DNA from: JAMXLO01 sp963776505
GTDB taxonomy: Bacteria; Pseudomonadota; Alphaproteobacteria; Acetobacterales; Acetobacteraceae
NCBI GenBank assembly: GCA_963776505.1
Contig: CAVZNH010000071.1
Span: forward strand, 62,001 to 126,000
Reading direction: 5' to 3'
DNA length: 64,000 nucleotides
Part shown: positions 9,573 to 18,459 of the stretch, piece after piece
Numbering within the stretch: position 1 is the first letter of the stretch
Layout of the letters: each line of letters begins with the position of its first letter
The notes under the pieces: generated by a model
Database searches by the model: none
Told to the model about the DNA's origin: nothing
What the model saw: the letters and a program-made list of their open reading frames with translations, nothing else
Translations under genes and position numbers: made by a program

Positions 9573-10418
9573 ATGAAGCTGCTACGCTACGGCCCGTTTG
9601 GCGCCGAAAGGCCCGCGATGTTGGCGAATGATGGCACGATCCGCTGCCTTTCCACCGTGGTGCGCGACATCGACGGATTCGCTCTGTCTGATCCTGCGTT
9701 GAAGATGATCGCCGGCATCAATCCGGCCACTTTGCCGAAAATCGATTCTGGTGTGCGGCTTGGCTCCTGCGTGGCACGACCAGTGAACTACGTCTGCATC
9801 GGGCTCAACTATGCCGATCATGCGGCCGAGGCCGGTATGCCTGTGCCGAAGGAGCCGATCATCTTCCTCAAATCGCTCGGCGCGCTGTGCGGACCAAATG
9901 ACGACGTGAAGCTGCCGCGCGGATCGAAGAAGCTCGATTGGGAGGTCGAGCTCGGCATCGTCATCGGCAAGACCGCGCGCTACGTGTCTGAGAAGGAGGC
10001 GATGGACCACGTCGCCGGCTACTGCGTCTGCAACGACGTATCCGAACGCGAGTTCCAGATCGAGCGCGCCGGCACATGGGACAAGGGCAAGGGCTGCGAC
10101 ACGTTCGGTCCGACCGGCCCGTGGGTGGTGACGAAGGATGAGATCCCCGACCCGCAGGCTCTGCCGCTTTGGACCGAGGTGAACGGCAAGCGGATGCAGA
10201 ACGGCACGACCAAGACGATGATCTTCGGCGTGGTGAAGCTGGTGAGCTATGTCAGCCACTTCATCACGCTGCACGCGGGTGATGTCATTGCGACCGGTAC
10301 GCCGCCCGGGGTCGGTCAGGGTGTGAAGCCGAACCCGGTGTTTCTGAAGGTTGGGGACACGATGCGGCTGTCGGTCGAAGGGCTTGGCGTGCAAACGCAG
10401 CGGGTGGTCGAGGCGTAG
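9573..10418 (+). CDS. Fumarylacetoacetate hydrolase family protein
   Basis: Intact 281-residue FAH-fold hydrolase. The metal-binding region is seen in CIGLNYADHAAE, the following KLDWEVELGIVIGKTARYV (acidic metal ligands) and the C-terminal DVIATGTPPGVGQG signature. ATG 9573 follows GGAGAGGATAG. It starts 15 bp after the SDR and completes the dehydratase-LLM-SDR-FAH cluster. Members in such clusters hydrolyse 2,4-diketo-3-deoxy sugar acids to pyruvate and an aldehyde or acid. The ureidoglycolate-lyase-like name is an alternative automatic label. It converges almost directly on pobA (end 10424). Confidence 0.83.
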   Translation: MKLLRYGPFGAERPAMLANDGTIRCLSTVVRDIDGFALSDPALKMIAGINPATLPKIDSGVRLGSCVARPVNYVCIGLNYADHAAEAGMPVPKEPIIFLKSLGALCGPNDDVKLPRGSKKLDWEVELGIVIGKTARYVSEKEAMDHVAGYCVCNDVSEREFQIERAGTWDKGKGCDTFGPTGPWVVTKDEIPDPQALPLWTEVNGKRMQNGTTKTMIFGVVKLVSYVSHFITLHAGDVIATGTPPGVGQGVKPNPVFLKVGDTMRLSVEGLGVQTQRVVEA

Positions 10419-10423
10419 GCGCG

Positions 10424-11597
10424 CTATTCCTCCAGCGGCAGCCCGACGTAGTTCTCCGCCAGTGCCAATGACGCAGCGCGCGAACTGAACACATAGTCGA
10501 GCTCCGCCGCCTGGATCTGCTGTTCGAACGGCGTGTGATCGAAGAACCGGTGCAGCAGCGTCGTCATCCACCAGGAGAACCGCTGCACTTTCCAGATCCG
10601 CCGCAGACACGTCGCCGAATAGGCGTCCAGCCGGTCGGTCGTCGCTTGCCGATAGAAGGCGACGATGGCGCGCGTCAGCACGGCGACGTCCGCGGCGGCG
10701 AGGTTCAGACCCTTCGCTCCCGTCGGCGGCACGATGTGCGCGGCATCACCGGCAAGGTACAGGCGCCCGCACTGCATCGGTTCCACCACAAAACTCCGCA
10801 TCGGAGTGACGCCGCGCTGGAGGATCGGCCCCTCGGCCATGCTGAACCCGTCCCGCGCTGCCCGCGTCTGCAGCTCCGCCCAGATCCGGTCATCCGACCA
10901 CGCCGCGAGGTCCTCGTCCGGCGCGCACTGCAAATAAAGCCGGCTCAGCGTCGGCGACCGCATTGCCAGCAATGCGAAGCCGCGTTCGTGGCTGACATAT
11001 ACATTCTCCTCCGTGGAAGGTGGCGTCTCGGCCAGGATGCCCAGCCATCCGAACGGATATTCGCGCTCGAATATCCGCAGGCGACTATCCGGGATCGATG
11101 CACGGCAGACACCATGAAAGCCATCGCAGCCGGCGAGGATGTCGCACTCGATTTCCTGCATCGCGCCCTCATGTCGATAGCGGATGCGCGGCCGGCCGGT
11201 CTGGAAGTCATGCACGCTGACATCCTCGGCCTCGAACACGATCTGGCCGCCGGCGGCAAAACGTGCAGCGATCAGGTCCTGCACCACCTTGTGCTGGCTG
11301 TAGACCATCACGTGCTTGCCGACGAGATCGGCAAGATCGATGCGGTGATCGGCACGCCCGAAGCGCATGACCACACCCGGATGCAGCATGCCCTCGCGCC
11401 GCATCCGCTCGCCGACACCGGAGTTGTTCAGCAATTGCTCGGTGCCGTATTCCAGCACGCCGGCACGAATGCGGTTCTCGACATAGTCGCGCGATCGCGC
11501 CTCGAGCACGATCGAACTCGATGCCCTGCAGATGCAGCAGATGCGACAACAACAGACCTGCCGGGCCTGCGCCGACGATGCCAACCTGCGTGCGCAT
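10424..11597 (-). CDS. pobA: 4-hydroxybenzoate 3-monooxygenase (FAD), frameshifted near the N-terminus
   Basis: Flavin hydroxylase converting 4-hydroxybenzoate to protocatechuate with NAD(P)H and O2. It begins MRTQVGIVGAGPAGLLLSHL (FAD GxGxxG motif) at 11597. A +1 break at ~11515 precedes IRAGVLEYGTEQLLNNSGVG. Strong PobA blocks follow: AGCDGFHGVCRASIP, FEREYPFGWLGILAE, RLYLAGDAAHIVPPTGAKGL and LRRIWKVQRFSWWMTTLLHR. The C-terminus is ENYVGLPLEE. Total length ~390 residues matches the family. No pcaGH/pcaQ genes and no PobR-type regulator adjoin it. It diverges from the small gene at 11681 with an 83-bp gap that must hold both promoters. Confidence 0.88.
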
Positions 11598-11680
11598 CCT
11601 CGCCTCCTTCGGCGCGCCGAGTGTAGCCGGCCCACGCACCGCGTGCATAATCGCCGGAAACTTCACCTGGAGGACCCGAC

Positions 11681-11881
11681 GTGGCCGAACCCCTCTCCCC
11701 GGAAGCGCTGGCAGCCGAATTCGACTGCCTGATGGCGCGCGCCGGCATCACCGTTCCGCCGCAACGCCGCGCCGCGGCGCTCGCCGCCTATGCGGATCTG
11801 CGCGGCCAGATTGCATTGCTGCACGGCCGGTACGGGCCAGAGGCAGAACCGTCAAATGTCTTCCGGCTGGGAGACAGGTAA
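11681..11881 (+). CDS. Small GatC/AtzG-like protein (DUF4089-type) preceding an amidase
   Basis: A 66-residue helical protein starting at GTG 11681, 7 bases after a GGAGG. It reads MAEPLSPEALAAEFDCLMAR and then an Ala/Arg/Leu-rich helix, with no membrane segment. Its stop TAA (11879-11881) overlaps the ATG of the following amidase by one base, indicating translational coupling. AtzG (DUF4089), the GatC-like partner of the amidase AtzE, has the same size and the same position directly before the amidase. I infer the same role, stabilising the hydrolase, from position and length. Sequence similarity is only suggestive. Confidence 0.6.
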   Translation: MAEPLSPEALAAEFDCLMARAGITVPPQRRAAALAAYADLRGQIALLHGRYGPEAEPSNVFRLGDR

Positions 11882-13271
11882 TGGACACGCAGGATCTCTC
11901 AATCGCCGAAATGGGCCGCCTGCTGCGCTCTGGCGCGGTCACCGCCGAATCGCTTGCACGCGACGCTCTGTCCCGCGTCGCGGCGCGCGACGGAGCGTTG
12001 CATGCCTTCGTGCTGGTGACCGAAGATCGCGCCCTGGAAGATGCTCGCCGCGCCGATGCTGAACTGAAGGCGGGGCGCGACCGCGGGCCGTTCCACGGCA
12101 TCCCCTACGCGCTGAAGGACATTTACGACACGGCCGGCATCCGCACGACCTGCCATTCGAAGCTGCGTCTGAATGTCGTGCCAAAGGAGGACAGCGTCGC
12201 CGCCGCGCGACTGCGCGAAGCCGGCGGCGTATTATTAGGCAAGCTCGCCACGCACGAGTTCGCCATCGGCGGGCCCAGCTTCGATCTGCCATTTCCACCC
12301 GCGCGCAATCCGTGGAATTCCGAGCATATCACAGGAGGTTCTTCGTCCGGCTCCGGTACCGCGATCGGCGCGCGCATGGTGCGCATGGCGATGGGCTCCG
12401 ACACCGGCGGCTCGATCCGAGGACCAGCCGCGTGGTGCGGCACGGTCGGCATCAAGCCAACCTATGGCCGCGTCTCGCGCCGTGGCGTGTTTCCGCTGTC
12501 CTGGACGCTCGACCACATCGGCCCGCTGACCCGCAGCGTCGAGGATGCGGCCATTACCCTGCAGGTGCTCGCCGGCTACGATCCGCGGGATCCCGCCAGC
12601 GCCGACGTCCGGTTCCCAACTATCGTGCCGATATCGAGAAGGGCGTGGCCGGTCTGCGCATCGGAATTCCGCGCGCCTTCTTCGCCACCGCCCCGGCGAC
12701 GACAGCCGAGGTGGTCGCAGGACTTGACCGCACCGCGGCGCAATTGCGTGCGGCGGGCGCGGCGGTGGAGGACATCGAGCTGCCCGAGTACGAGTTGTTC
12801 TCGGCTGTCGGACGCGTGATCATGATGGCGGAGGCCTTCGCCATCCACGAGTCCGACATGCAGACCCGGCTGCTCGATTACGGCGAGATCACCGCTGGCC
12901 GCTTCATCCTCGGCGCTGCGATCACCGCAGCCGACTTCATCCATGCGCTGCGCGCCCGTCGCGAACTGACCGACGCAGTCAATGCCGCGCTGACACGCTA
13001 CGACGCGCTGCTGACCCTGTCGGCGCTGAACACGGCCCCGCGCTTCGATCAACCGACCGATTCGCTGTCGTCAGCGTCACCAATCCAGACCATTCCGTTC
13101 AACGTCACCGGCCATCCGGCCATGAGCGTGCCGACCGGGCTGGGCGCAAACGGGCTGCCGATCGGCGTGCAGATCGTCGGGCGGGCATTCGATGAACCGA
13201 TGGTGTTCCGGATCGGCCGCGCCGTGGAGAAACTGTCTGGCTGGGAGAGCGTAAGTCTGCCTGGGGGATAG
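11881..13271 (+). CDS. Amidase-signature family amidohydrolase (GatA/AtzE-like), frameshifted
   Basis: About 463 residues of the amidase-signature family. The Ser-cisSer-Lys triad is visible: Lys in IPYALKDIYDTAG, cis-Ser in HITGGSSSGSGTAIGA, nucleophile Ser in GSDTGGSIRGPAAWCG. The frame breaks at ~12612 and resumes as NYRADIEKGVAGLRIGIPRA, through TLSALNTAPRFDQPTD and FNVTGHPAMSVPTGLG, to stop 13271. This break is in the minus-one direction, unlike most others in the window. Coupling to the small GatC/AtzG-like gene suggests a heteromeric hydrolase of the AtzE type. Real GatA is unlikely because no gatB follows. Substrate unknown. Confidence 0.82.
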
Positions 13272-13290
13272 CATCTCAGGGAGGCTGCAT

Positions 13291-14180
13291 ATGGCGCGTG
13301 CCGGAACTGTTCGGATCGGCATCTCCGGCTGGACCTATCGCGCCCTGGCGCGGCGTGTTCTATCCGAAGGGCCTGCCGCAGAAGCGCGAGCTGGAATACG
13401 CCACGAGCCAGTTCAGCTCGCTTGAGATCAACGGCACGTTCTACGGCATGCAGCGGCCGGACGCGTTCGCCGATTGGGCCGATCGGGCACCTGACAACTT
13501 CGTGTTCGCGGTGAAGGCGCCGCGCTTCATCACCCACATACGACGGCTGCGCGATGCCGCGACACCACTGGCAAACTTCATTGCCTCAGGCCTGCTGCGG
13601 CTCGGCCCGAAACTGGGGCCGATCCTATGGCAGTTTCCGCCGAACTTCCGCTTCGACGCCGAGACGGATCGAGGACATTTCTGAAGCTTGCTGCCGCACG
13701 ATACCGGCGCGGCCGCCAGCCTCGGACGCAAGCACGATCGACCGGCTGAAGGCTCCCGCCTGGCTGAAGGTGGACACAGAACGCAAGATGCGGCACGCGT
13801 TCGAAATCCGCAACGAGACCTTTCGCTTCAAGCGCGTTCGTCGACCTGCTGCGCGAGTACGACGTGGCACTGGTATGCGCCGACACGGTGGAATGGCCGC
13901 GGCTGATGGACCTCACGTCTGATTTTGTCTACTGCCGGCTGCACGGTTCGGAGGAGCTGTATGCCAGTGGCTATGACGACAAGGCGCTGGATGACTGGGC
14001 TGCGCGGGTCGCGACTTGGGCGAAGGGCGGCGAGCCGGCGGATGCCGAGCGCATCGATGGCCAGGGGCGCAAGCGCAGGCGCGACGTGTTCGTATACTTC
14101 GACAACGACACCAAGGTGCGCGCGCCGTTCGATGCAAAGGCTCTGACAGAACGCGTAGATCGATTGCTCGCGCCTACTCG
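13291..14180 (+). CDS. DUF72 domain protein, multiply frameshifted
   Basis: A DUF72 (YecE-like) TIM-barrel protein of unknown function. It starts at ATG 13291, 7 bases after AGGGAGG, as MARAGTVRIGISGWTYR. It continues WRGVFYPKGLPQKRELEYA, FSSLEINGTFYGMQRPDAF, LGPILWQFPPNFRFDAE, AWLKVDTERKMRHAFEIRN, TSDFVYCRLHGSEELYASGY and VFVYFDNDTKVRAPFDAKAL, all DUF72 landmarks in the correct order. These lie in at least four different frame segments with breaks near 13345, 13665, 13690, 13740 and 13830. The last frame runs into the acyl-CoA synthetase gene on the other strand, so the true stop near 14180 is not seen. Either heavy error or a decaying gene. Confidence 0.7.
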
Positions 14181-15815
14181 ATCGCGCTCGCGGACTTCGC
14201 AAGATCGCGCAGCACGAACTTCTGGATCTTCCCGGTCGAAGTCTTCGGAAGCTCGCGGAACACAAAGCTCCTCGGCACCTTGAAGCGCGCCATGTGCTCG
14301 CGGCAGAAGGCGCGCAGCTCATCCTCGGTCACGCTGGCGCCCGGCTTCAGCTCGATGAATGCACACGGCGTCTCGCCCCACTTCTCATCCGGCTGCGCCA
14401 CCACGGCGGCGCCCAGCACGGCAGGGTGGTGGTACAGTGCCTCCTCCACCTCGATCGAGGAAATGTTCTCGCCGCCGGAGATGATGATGTCCTTCGAGCG
14501 ATCGCGAATTTTCACATAGCCATCCGGCTGCATCACGCCGAGGTCGCCGGTATGGAACCAGCCGCCGGCGAACGCGGCATCCGTCGCCTTCGGATTTTTC
14601 AGGTACCCCTTCATCGTGATGTTGCCTCGGAACATGATCTCGCCCATCGTCTCGCCATCCCACGGCACCGGCGACATCGTCGTGGGATCGAGCACCGTCA
14701 TCGCCTCCTGCATCGGCACCCGTACGCCCTGGCGTCCGTTGCGTTCGGCACGCTGATCGATCGGCATCGCGCTCCAGGACGCATGTTTGGCACAGACGGA
14801 TGCCGGACCGTAGGTCTCCGTCAGGCCATAGACATGGGTCAGCTCGATGCCGATCTCCTCCGCACCCTCGATGATCACGGCCGGCGGTGCGGCACCAGCG
14901 ATCTGCCCGGCCATGCGATGATCGATGCCGCGCCGCAGCTCCTCCGATGCATTGATCAGCATCGAATACACGATCGGCGCGCCGCACATATGGGTCACGC
15001 GGTGGTCGCGGATCGCATCGAGCGCCGCCTTCGCCTCGACACGCCGCAGGCAGACGCTTGTGCCCGGCACGCTCGGCGAGCGTCCACGGAAAACACCAGC
15101 CGTTGCAGTGGAACATCGGCAGCGTCCACAGATACACGGCGTGCGACGGCATGTCCCAGTCCAGCACGTTGCTGATCGCATTCAGATAGGCGCCGCGATG
15201 GTGATAGACGACTCCCTTCGGATCGCCTGTCGTGCCCGATGTATAATTGAGCGAGATCGCATCCCACTCGTCCACCGGACCCTGCCATGCGTAATCCGGA
15301 TCGCCCTCGGCAAGAAACGCCTCGTAATCGATCTCGCCTAGCCTCTTGCCGCCCTGATAACCCGGATCATCGATGTCGATCACCAAAGGCCGCTCGTCCA
15401 GCAGCGCCAGAGCCTGCTCGATCGTCGTGGAGAATTCGCGATCGGTGATCAGCGCGCGAGCGCCGCCATGACGCAGCATGAAGGCGATCGTCTCCGCATC
15501 CAGCCGAGTATTCAGCGTGTTCAGCACCGCTCCACACATCGGCACACCGAAATGCGCCTCGTACATCGCAGGAATGTTCGGTGCCATCACCGCGACCGTG
15601 TCGTTTTTGCCGATCCCTCGTCGCGCCAGGGCCGATGCCAGTCGACGGCAGCGCGCATAGGTCTCGCGCCAGACGAAGCGCTGCGCGCCATGAATGATCG
15701 AAATGTGCTCCGGATGAACATAGGCCGCGCGCTCCAAAAAGGTCAGCGGCGTAAGCGGAGCATAGTTGGCCTGGTTGCGCTCGAGCCCCGTCAGATAAGC
15801 GCTGTTGCCGGTCAT
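14174..15815 (-). CDS. AMP-forming acyl-CoA synthetase, frameshifted
   Basis: ANL-superfamily ligase of ~545 residues that activates a carboxylic acid to its CoA thioester through an acyl-adenylate. The P-loop-like motif is YTSGTTGDPKGVVYHHRGAY. Other motifs are THVYGLTETYGPASVC, GGWFHTGDLGVMQPDGYVKI, RDRSKDIIISGGENISSIEV, and the C-terminal catalytic Lys in LPKTSTGKIQKFVLRDLAK. A +1 break lies at ~15075 between HCNGWCFPWTLAERA and VEAKAALDAIRDHRVTHMCG. It belongs to the medium-chain/aryl group of FadD-like enzymes; the substrate cannot be told. It heads or joins the minus-strand group with the hydrolase, dimeric-barrel protein and SDR at 15.8-17.9 kb, probably a catabolic operon. Confidence 0.84.
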
Positions 15816-15837
15816 GCGTTTTCTCCCGCGTGCATTG

Positions 15838-16737
15838 TCAACTCAATGCAAGCAGATCGCGCACTGCCTGCACCACCGCATCCGGCGTTTCGCGCGCCAG
15901 GAAATGGCCGGCAACCGGAATCACCCGCCGCTCATAGCGCGCCGTGAAATGCCGTGCGTGCGTTTCCGACTGCTCGGCTGGGCCTACCCCATCGCAGGCA
16001 CCGTGCAGCACGATCGTCGGAACCGTGATCGACGGACGTTCGGCAAGGCGCTGTTCGAACGCATCCAGCGTCGGATCGCCGGGCGCGTTGCCATAGCGAT
16101 GCCGATAAGACTGGATCGTCACATCGACGAAATCGGGATTGTCAAAGCTCTCCGCCGTCGCCGCGAACGTTGCCTCGTCGAAATGCCAGTTCGGTGACCA
16201 GAGTCGCCATAGCAGACGGGCAATGTCGCGGCGATTCTGCCGCAGACCGGCGCGGCCGCGTTCCGTGTGGAAATACCACTGATACCAATGGCGATGTTCC
16301 TGCGCTGCAGCCGCCGGTTGACCAGCAGTGGGAATGTTCTGGATGTTGTAGCCGTTGATCGACACCAATCCAAGCACACGCTCGGGCCATAACGCCGCCG
16401 TCACGCACGCGCCGCGACCGCCCCAGTCATACCCGCCCAGTAGCGCCCGCCGGATGCCAAGCGCATCCATGAAGTCACGCACATCCGATCCAAGGGCTGC
16501 CTGCTGACCGGAACGCGCCGTCGCAGGGTCAAGAAAGCGAGTAGGGCCAAAACCGCGCAACCAAGGCACCAGCACCCGGCAACCGCTGGCAACCAGCGGT
16601 GGCGCGACATCGTCCCAGTCATGCGGATCGGAGGGCCATCCATGCAGCAGGATCACCGGGGAACCATCCGCCGGACCGCTCTCCTGATAGGCAATCTCCA
16701 GCTTCTGCGTGCGTATTGCTTTGGCCATCAGAGTCAT
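15838..16737 (-). CDS. Alpha/beta hydrolase, epoxide hydrolase/haloalkane dehalogenase-like
   Basis: Intact 299-residue alpha/beta hydrolase. The oxyanion motif HGWPSDPHDW and the nucleophile elbow GGYDWGGRG have Asp, not Ser, as nucleophile. That is the signature of the epoxide hydrolase/dehalogenase branch. The catalytic His is in VAGHFLARE near the C-terminus. A cap region rich in Trp/Tyr (HRHWYQWYFHTERG) supports an epoxide-hydrolase-like cap. ATG 16737 overlaps the stop of the upstream gene (ATGA); a second start eleven bases into the gene (MAKAIRT) is possible. Lies between a dimeric-barrel protein and an acyl-CoA synthetase on the same strand. Confidence 0.8.
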   Translation of the reverse strand: MTLMAKAIRTQKLEIAYQESGPADGSPVILLHGWPSDPHDWDDVAPPLVASGCRVLVPWLRGFGPTRFLDPATARSGQQAALGSDVRDFMDALGIRRALLGGYDWGGRGACVTAALWPERVLGLVSINGYNIQNIPTAGQPAAAAQEHRHWYQWYFHTERGRAGLRQNRRDIARLLWRLWSPNWHFDEATFAATAESFDNPDFVDVTIQSYRHRYGNAPGDPTLDAFEQRLAERPSITVPTIVLHGACDGVGPAEQSETHARHFTARYERRVIPVAGHFLARETPDAVVQAVRDLLALS

Positions 16738-17051
16738 TCCATCGGCGCGCCGGCAAGCCTCGTGCCCTGATCCGCGATAGCGAATGTTTCGAAATAGCTG
16801 ATCCGCGGCTCACAGTCATAACGGCGCCTGATGCCTTCGAGCCAGGGTCCGTTGTAGAATGCCTTGGCCGACGCGAGATCCTTCCAGATATACGATCCGC
16901 CCGCCACGCCGCCGTTCACGTCGTGGATGAACTGCTTCCGAATAAATCCCGGCACGTCGAGGAAATCCGGCGCAATCTTCAGGAAATGCTGCCGGCATGC
17001 CTCACGGTCGATATGCGCCGGCAGATCATAAAGGACGATGGCAGTGATCAT
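16734..17051 (-). CDS. Small dimeric alpha-beta barrel (YdhR/ABM-like) protein
   Basis: A 105-residue soluble protein, MITAIVLYDLPAHIDREACR, with GFIRKQFIHDVNGGVAGGSYIW-type strand order and a C-terminal FETFAIAD strand. Size and pattern fit the ferredoxin-like dimeric alpha-beta barrel group (YdhR, antibiotic-biosynthesis-monooxygenase-like), often accessory to oxygenase or hydrolase pathways. Activity is unassigned. Its stop overlaps the start of the epoxide-hydrolase-like gene by four bases, so the two are translationally coupled. The upstream SDR ends 22 bp away on the same strand. Confidence 0.65.
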   Translation of the reverse strand: MITAIVLYDLPAHIDREACRQHFLKIAPDFLDVPGFIRKQFIHDVNGGVAGGSYIWKDLASAKAFYNGPWLEGIRRRYDCEPRISYFETFAIADQGTRLAGAPME

Positions 17052-17072
17052 CGCGCGCCTCCTGTCATGTAC

Positions 17073-17874
17073 TTAACGCACCAAATTGTTGGTCACCGCT
17101 CCGCCGGTCGCTGTACGTCCGCCATCGACCACATACTGGGCTCCGGTAATGTTGCCCGCCAGATCGGAGCAGAGGAACAGCACAAGGTTGGCGACCTCTT
17201 CTGCGGTCCCATAGCGGCCGATGGGGATGTTGGACTGATAGCGGTCGCCTATGCTGCCGGGGTCGGTCGGGTTCAACATCGACTCCAACGAATGAATCAT
17301 GCGCGTGTCTATCGGCCCTGGACACACCGCGTTGACTCGCACGCCCGAGCGCGCCACCTCGCCTGCCGCGGTCTTGGTCAATCCGATCACCGCGTGCTTC
17401 GAAGCGACATAGGCCGGCATCCCCGGCGATGCCACCAGTCCGGCAACCGAGGCGGTATTCACGATCGCACCGCGCCTCTGCTGCAACATCACCGGCAGCA
17501 CGTGACGCATGCCGAGAAACACGCCCTTCACATTCACACTCATCACTGCGTCGAACATCGCCTCGTCGTATTCCGCCGTCGGCGCGACATTGCCTTCGAT
17601 ACCGGCGTTGTTGTGAAAACAATCGATCGCACCGTAGGCATCGAGCGCCGCCTTCACATAAGCCTGCACATCGGCGGACTTCGTCACATCGGCGGTAACA
17701 AACAGTGCCTCGCCGCCCTGCTGGCGAATGATGCCCGACGGTCCCTTCGCCGCCCGCGGTATCGCGGTCCACCACGACCACTTTGGCACCATCGCGCGCG
17801 AAACCGAGAGCAGTGGCCCGGCCAATCCCGTTGCCCGCGCCGGTGATCAGCGCAACCTTGCCCTTGAAGTCCAT
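17073..17874 (-). CDS. Short-chain dehydrogenase/reductase, frameshifted
   Basis: SDR of about 265 residues. It starts MDFKGKVALITGAGNGIGRA at 17874. A +1 break at ~17765 leads to the main frame carrying HNNAGIEGNVAPTAEY, NTASVAGLVASPGMPAY and the catalytic Tyr-x3-Lys in YVASKHAVIGLTKTAAGE. The nucleotide-binding TGAGNGIG and the VCPGPIDTRM segment are standard for classical SDRs with NAD(P). It is the first gene of the run that continues into the barrel protein, the hydrolase and the acyl-CoA synthetase. A catabolic oxidation of an alcohol intermediate is plausible, but the substrate is unknown. Confidence 0.8.
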
Positions 17875-17922
17875 GGCGTCCCTCCGATGCAACTCTTGGG
17901 AGAGAGCCTAGCACGTGGTGCG

Positions 17923-18459
17923 TCAGCCGAGGAACTCACGCCGTGCCTCCTCGAGAGAGGCCCACACGTAGGGCGCGAACGAACGGGCCACCTCGATACG
18001 GAAAATCTCGGCCGCAGTTCGCCAGAGCACGATCTCCGTCTTTCCGAACACGGTTCGCGTGCACATGCCGACGGGAAATGCAACCAGGTGCAGGTCCAGT
18101 GCGCAGAATGTATTGATTGCCCAGGCGGCGTGGGATCCCGATACGACGATGCCGGTCATCGCATGGGACACATCCACGATGCTCCCGCCCGGATACGCCG
18201 CAGGCAACTCGGCACCTTCATCCGCCAATACCAGCCATTCGTCAGGTCCGAGCCACAGCGCAACGCGATCCCGATGTTGGTTACTGCGGCACGGAACTAT
18301 TGGCAGTTCCACGCCCACCATTTCCCCAAGCGCCTTGACCGAATTGCGGTTGGCGCGCGCGACTATGCGGGTAAGCGGTGGTGCGACGGACAGGGACACC
18401 TCGGTGCACTGTGCAGAATTCGCAGCCAGTGCTCGCAAGGGAAGATTGCGCTCACTCAT
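17923..18459 (-). CDS. soxG: Sarcosine oxidase gamma subunit
   Basis: Intact 178-residue gamma subunit of heterotetrameric sarcosine oxidase. It starts MSERNLPLRALAA, with LWLGPDEWLVLADEG, DVSHAMTGIVVSGSHAAWAI and RIEVARSFAPYVWASLEEA, the GcvT-like fold of SoxG. Its start overlaps the last 8 bases of soxA. The order soxB-soxD-soxA-soxG is the usual one. The complex demethylates sarcosine to glycine, passing the methyl group to tetrahydrofolate as methylene-THF with H2O2 production. Confidence 0.88.
   Translation of the reverse strand: MSERNLPLRALAANSAQCTEVSLSVAPPLTRIVARANRNSVKALGEMVGVELPIVPCRSNQHRDRVALWLGPDEWLVLADEGAELPAAYPGGSIVDVSHAMTGIVVSGSHAAWAINTFCALDLHLVAFPVGMCTRTVFGKTEIVLWRTAAEIFRIEVARSFAPYVWASLEEARREFLG

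Noticed and set aside
11681..13271. Possible GatCAB-type tRNA amidotransferase operon
   Set aside because: GatC-like and GatA-like genes are present but no gatB follows, and the amidase lacks GatA-specific context. AtzG-AtzE-like is a better fit.
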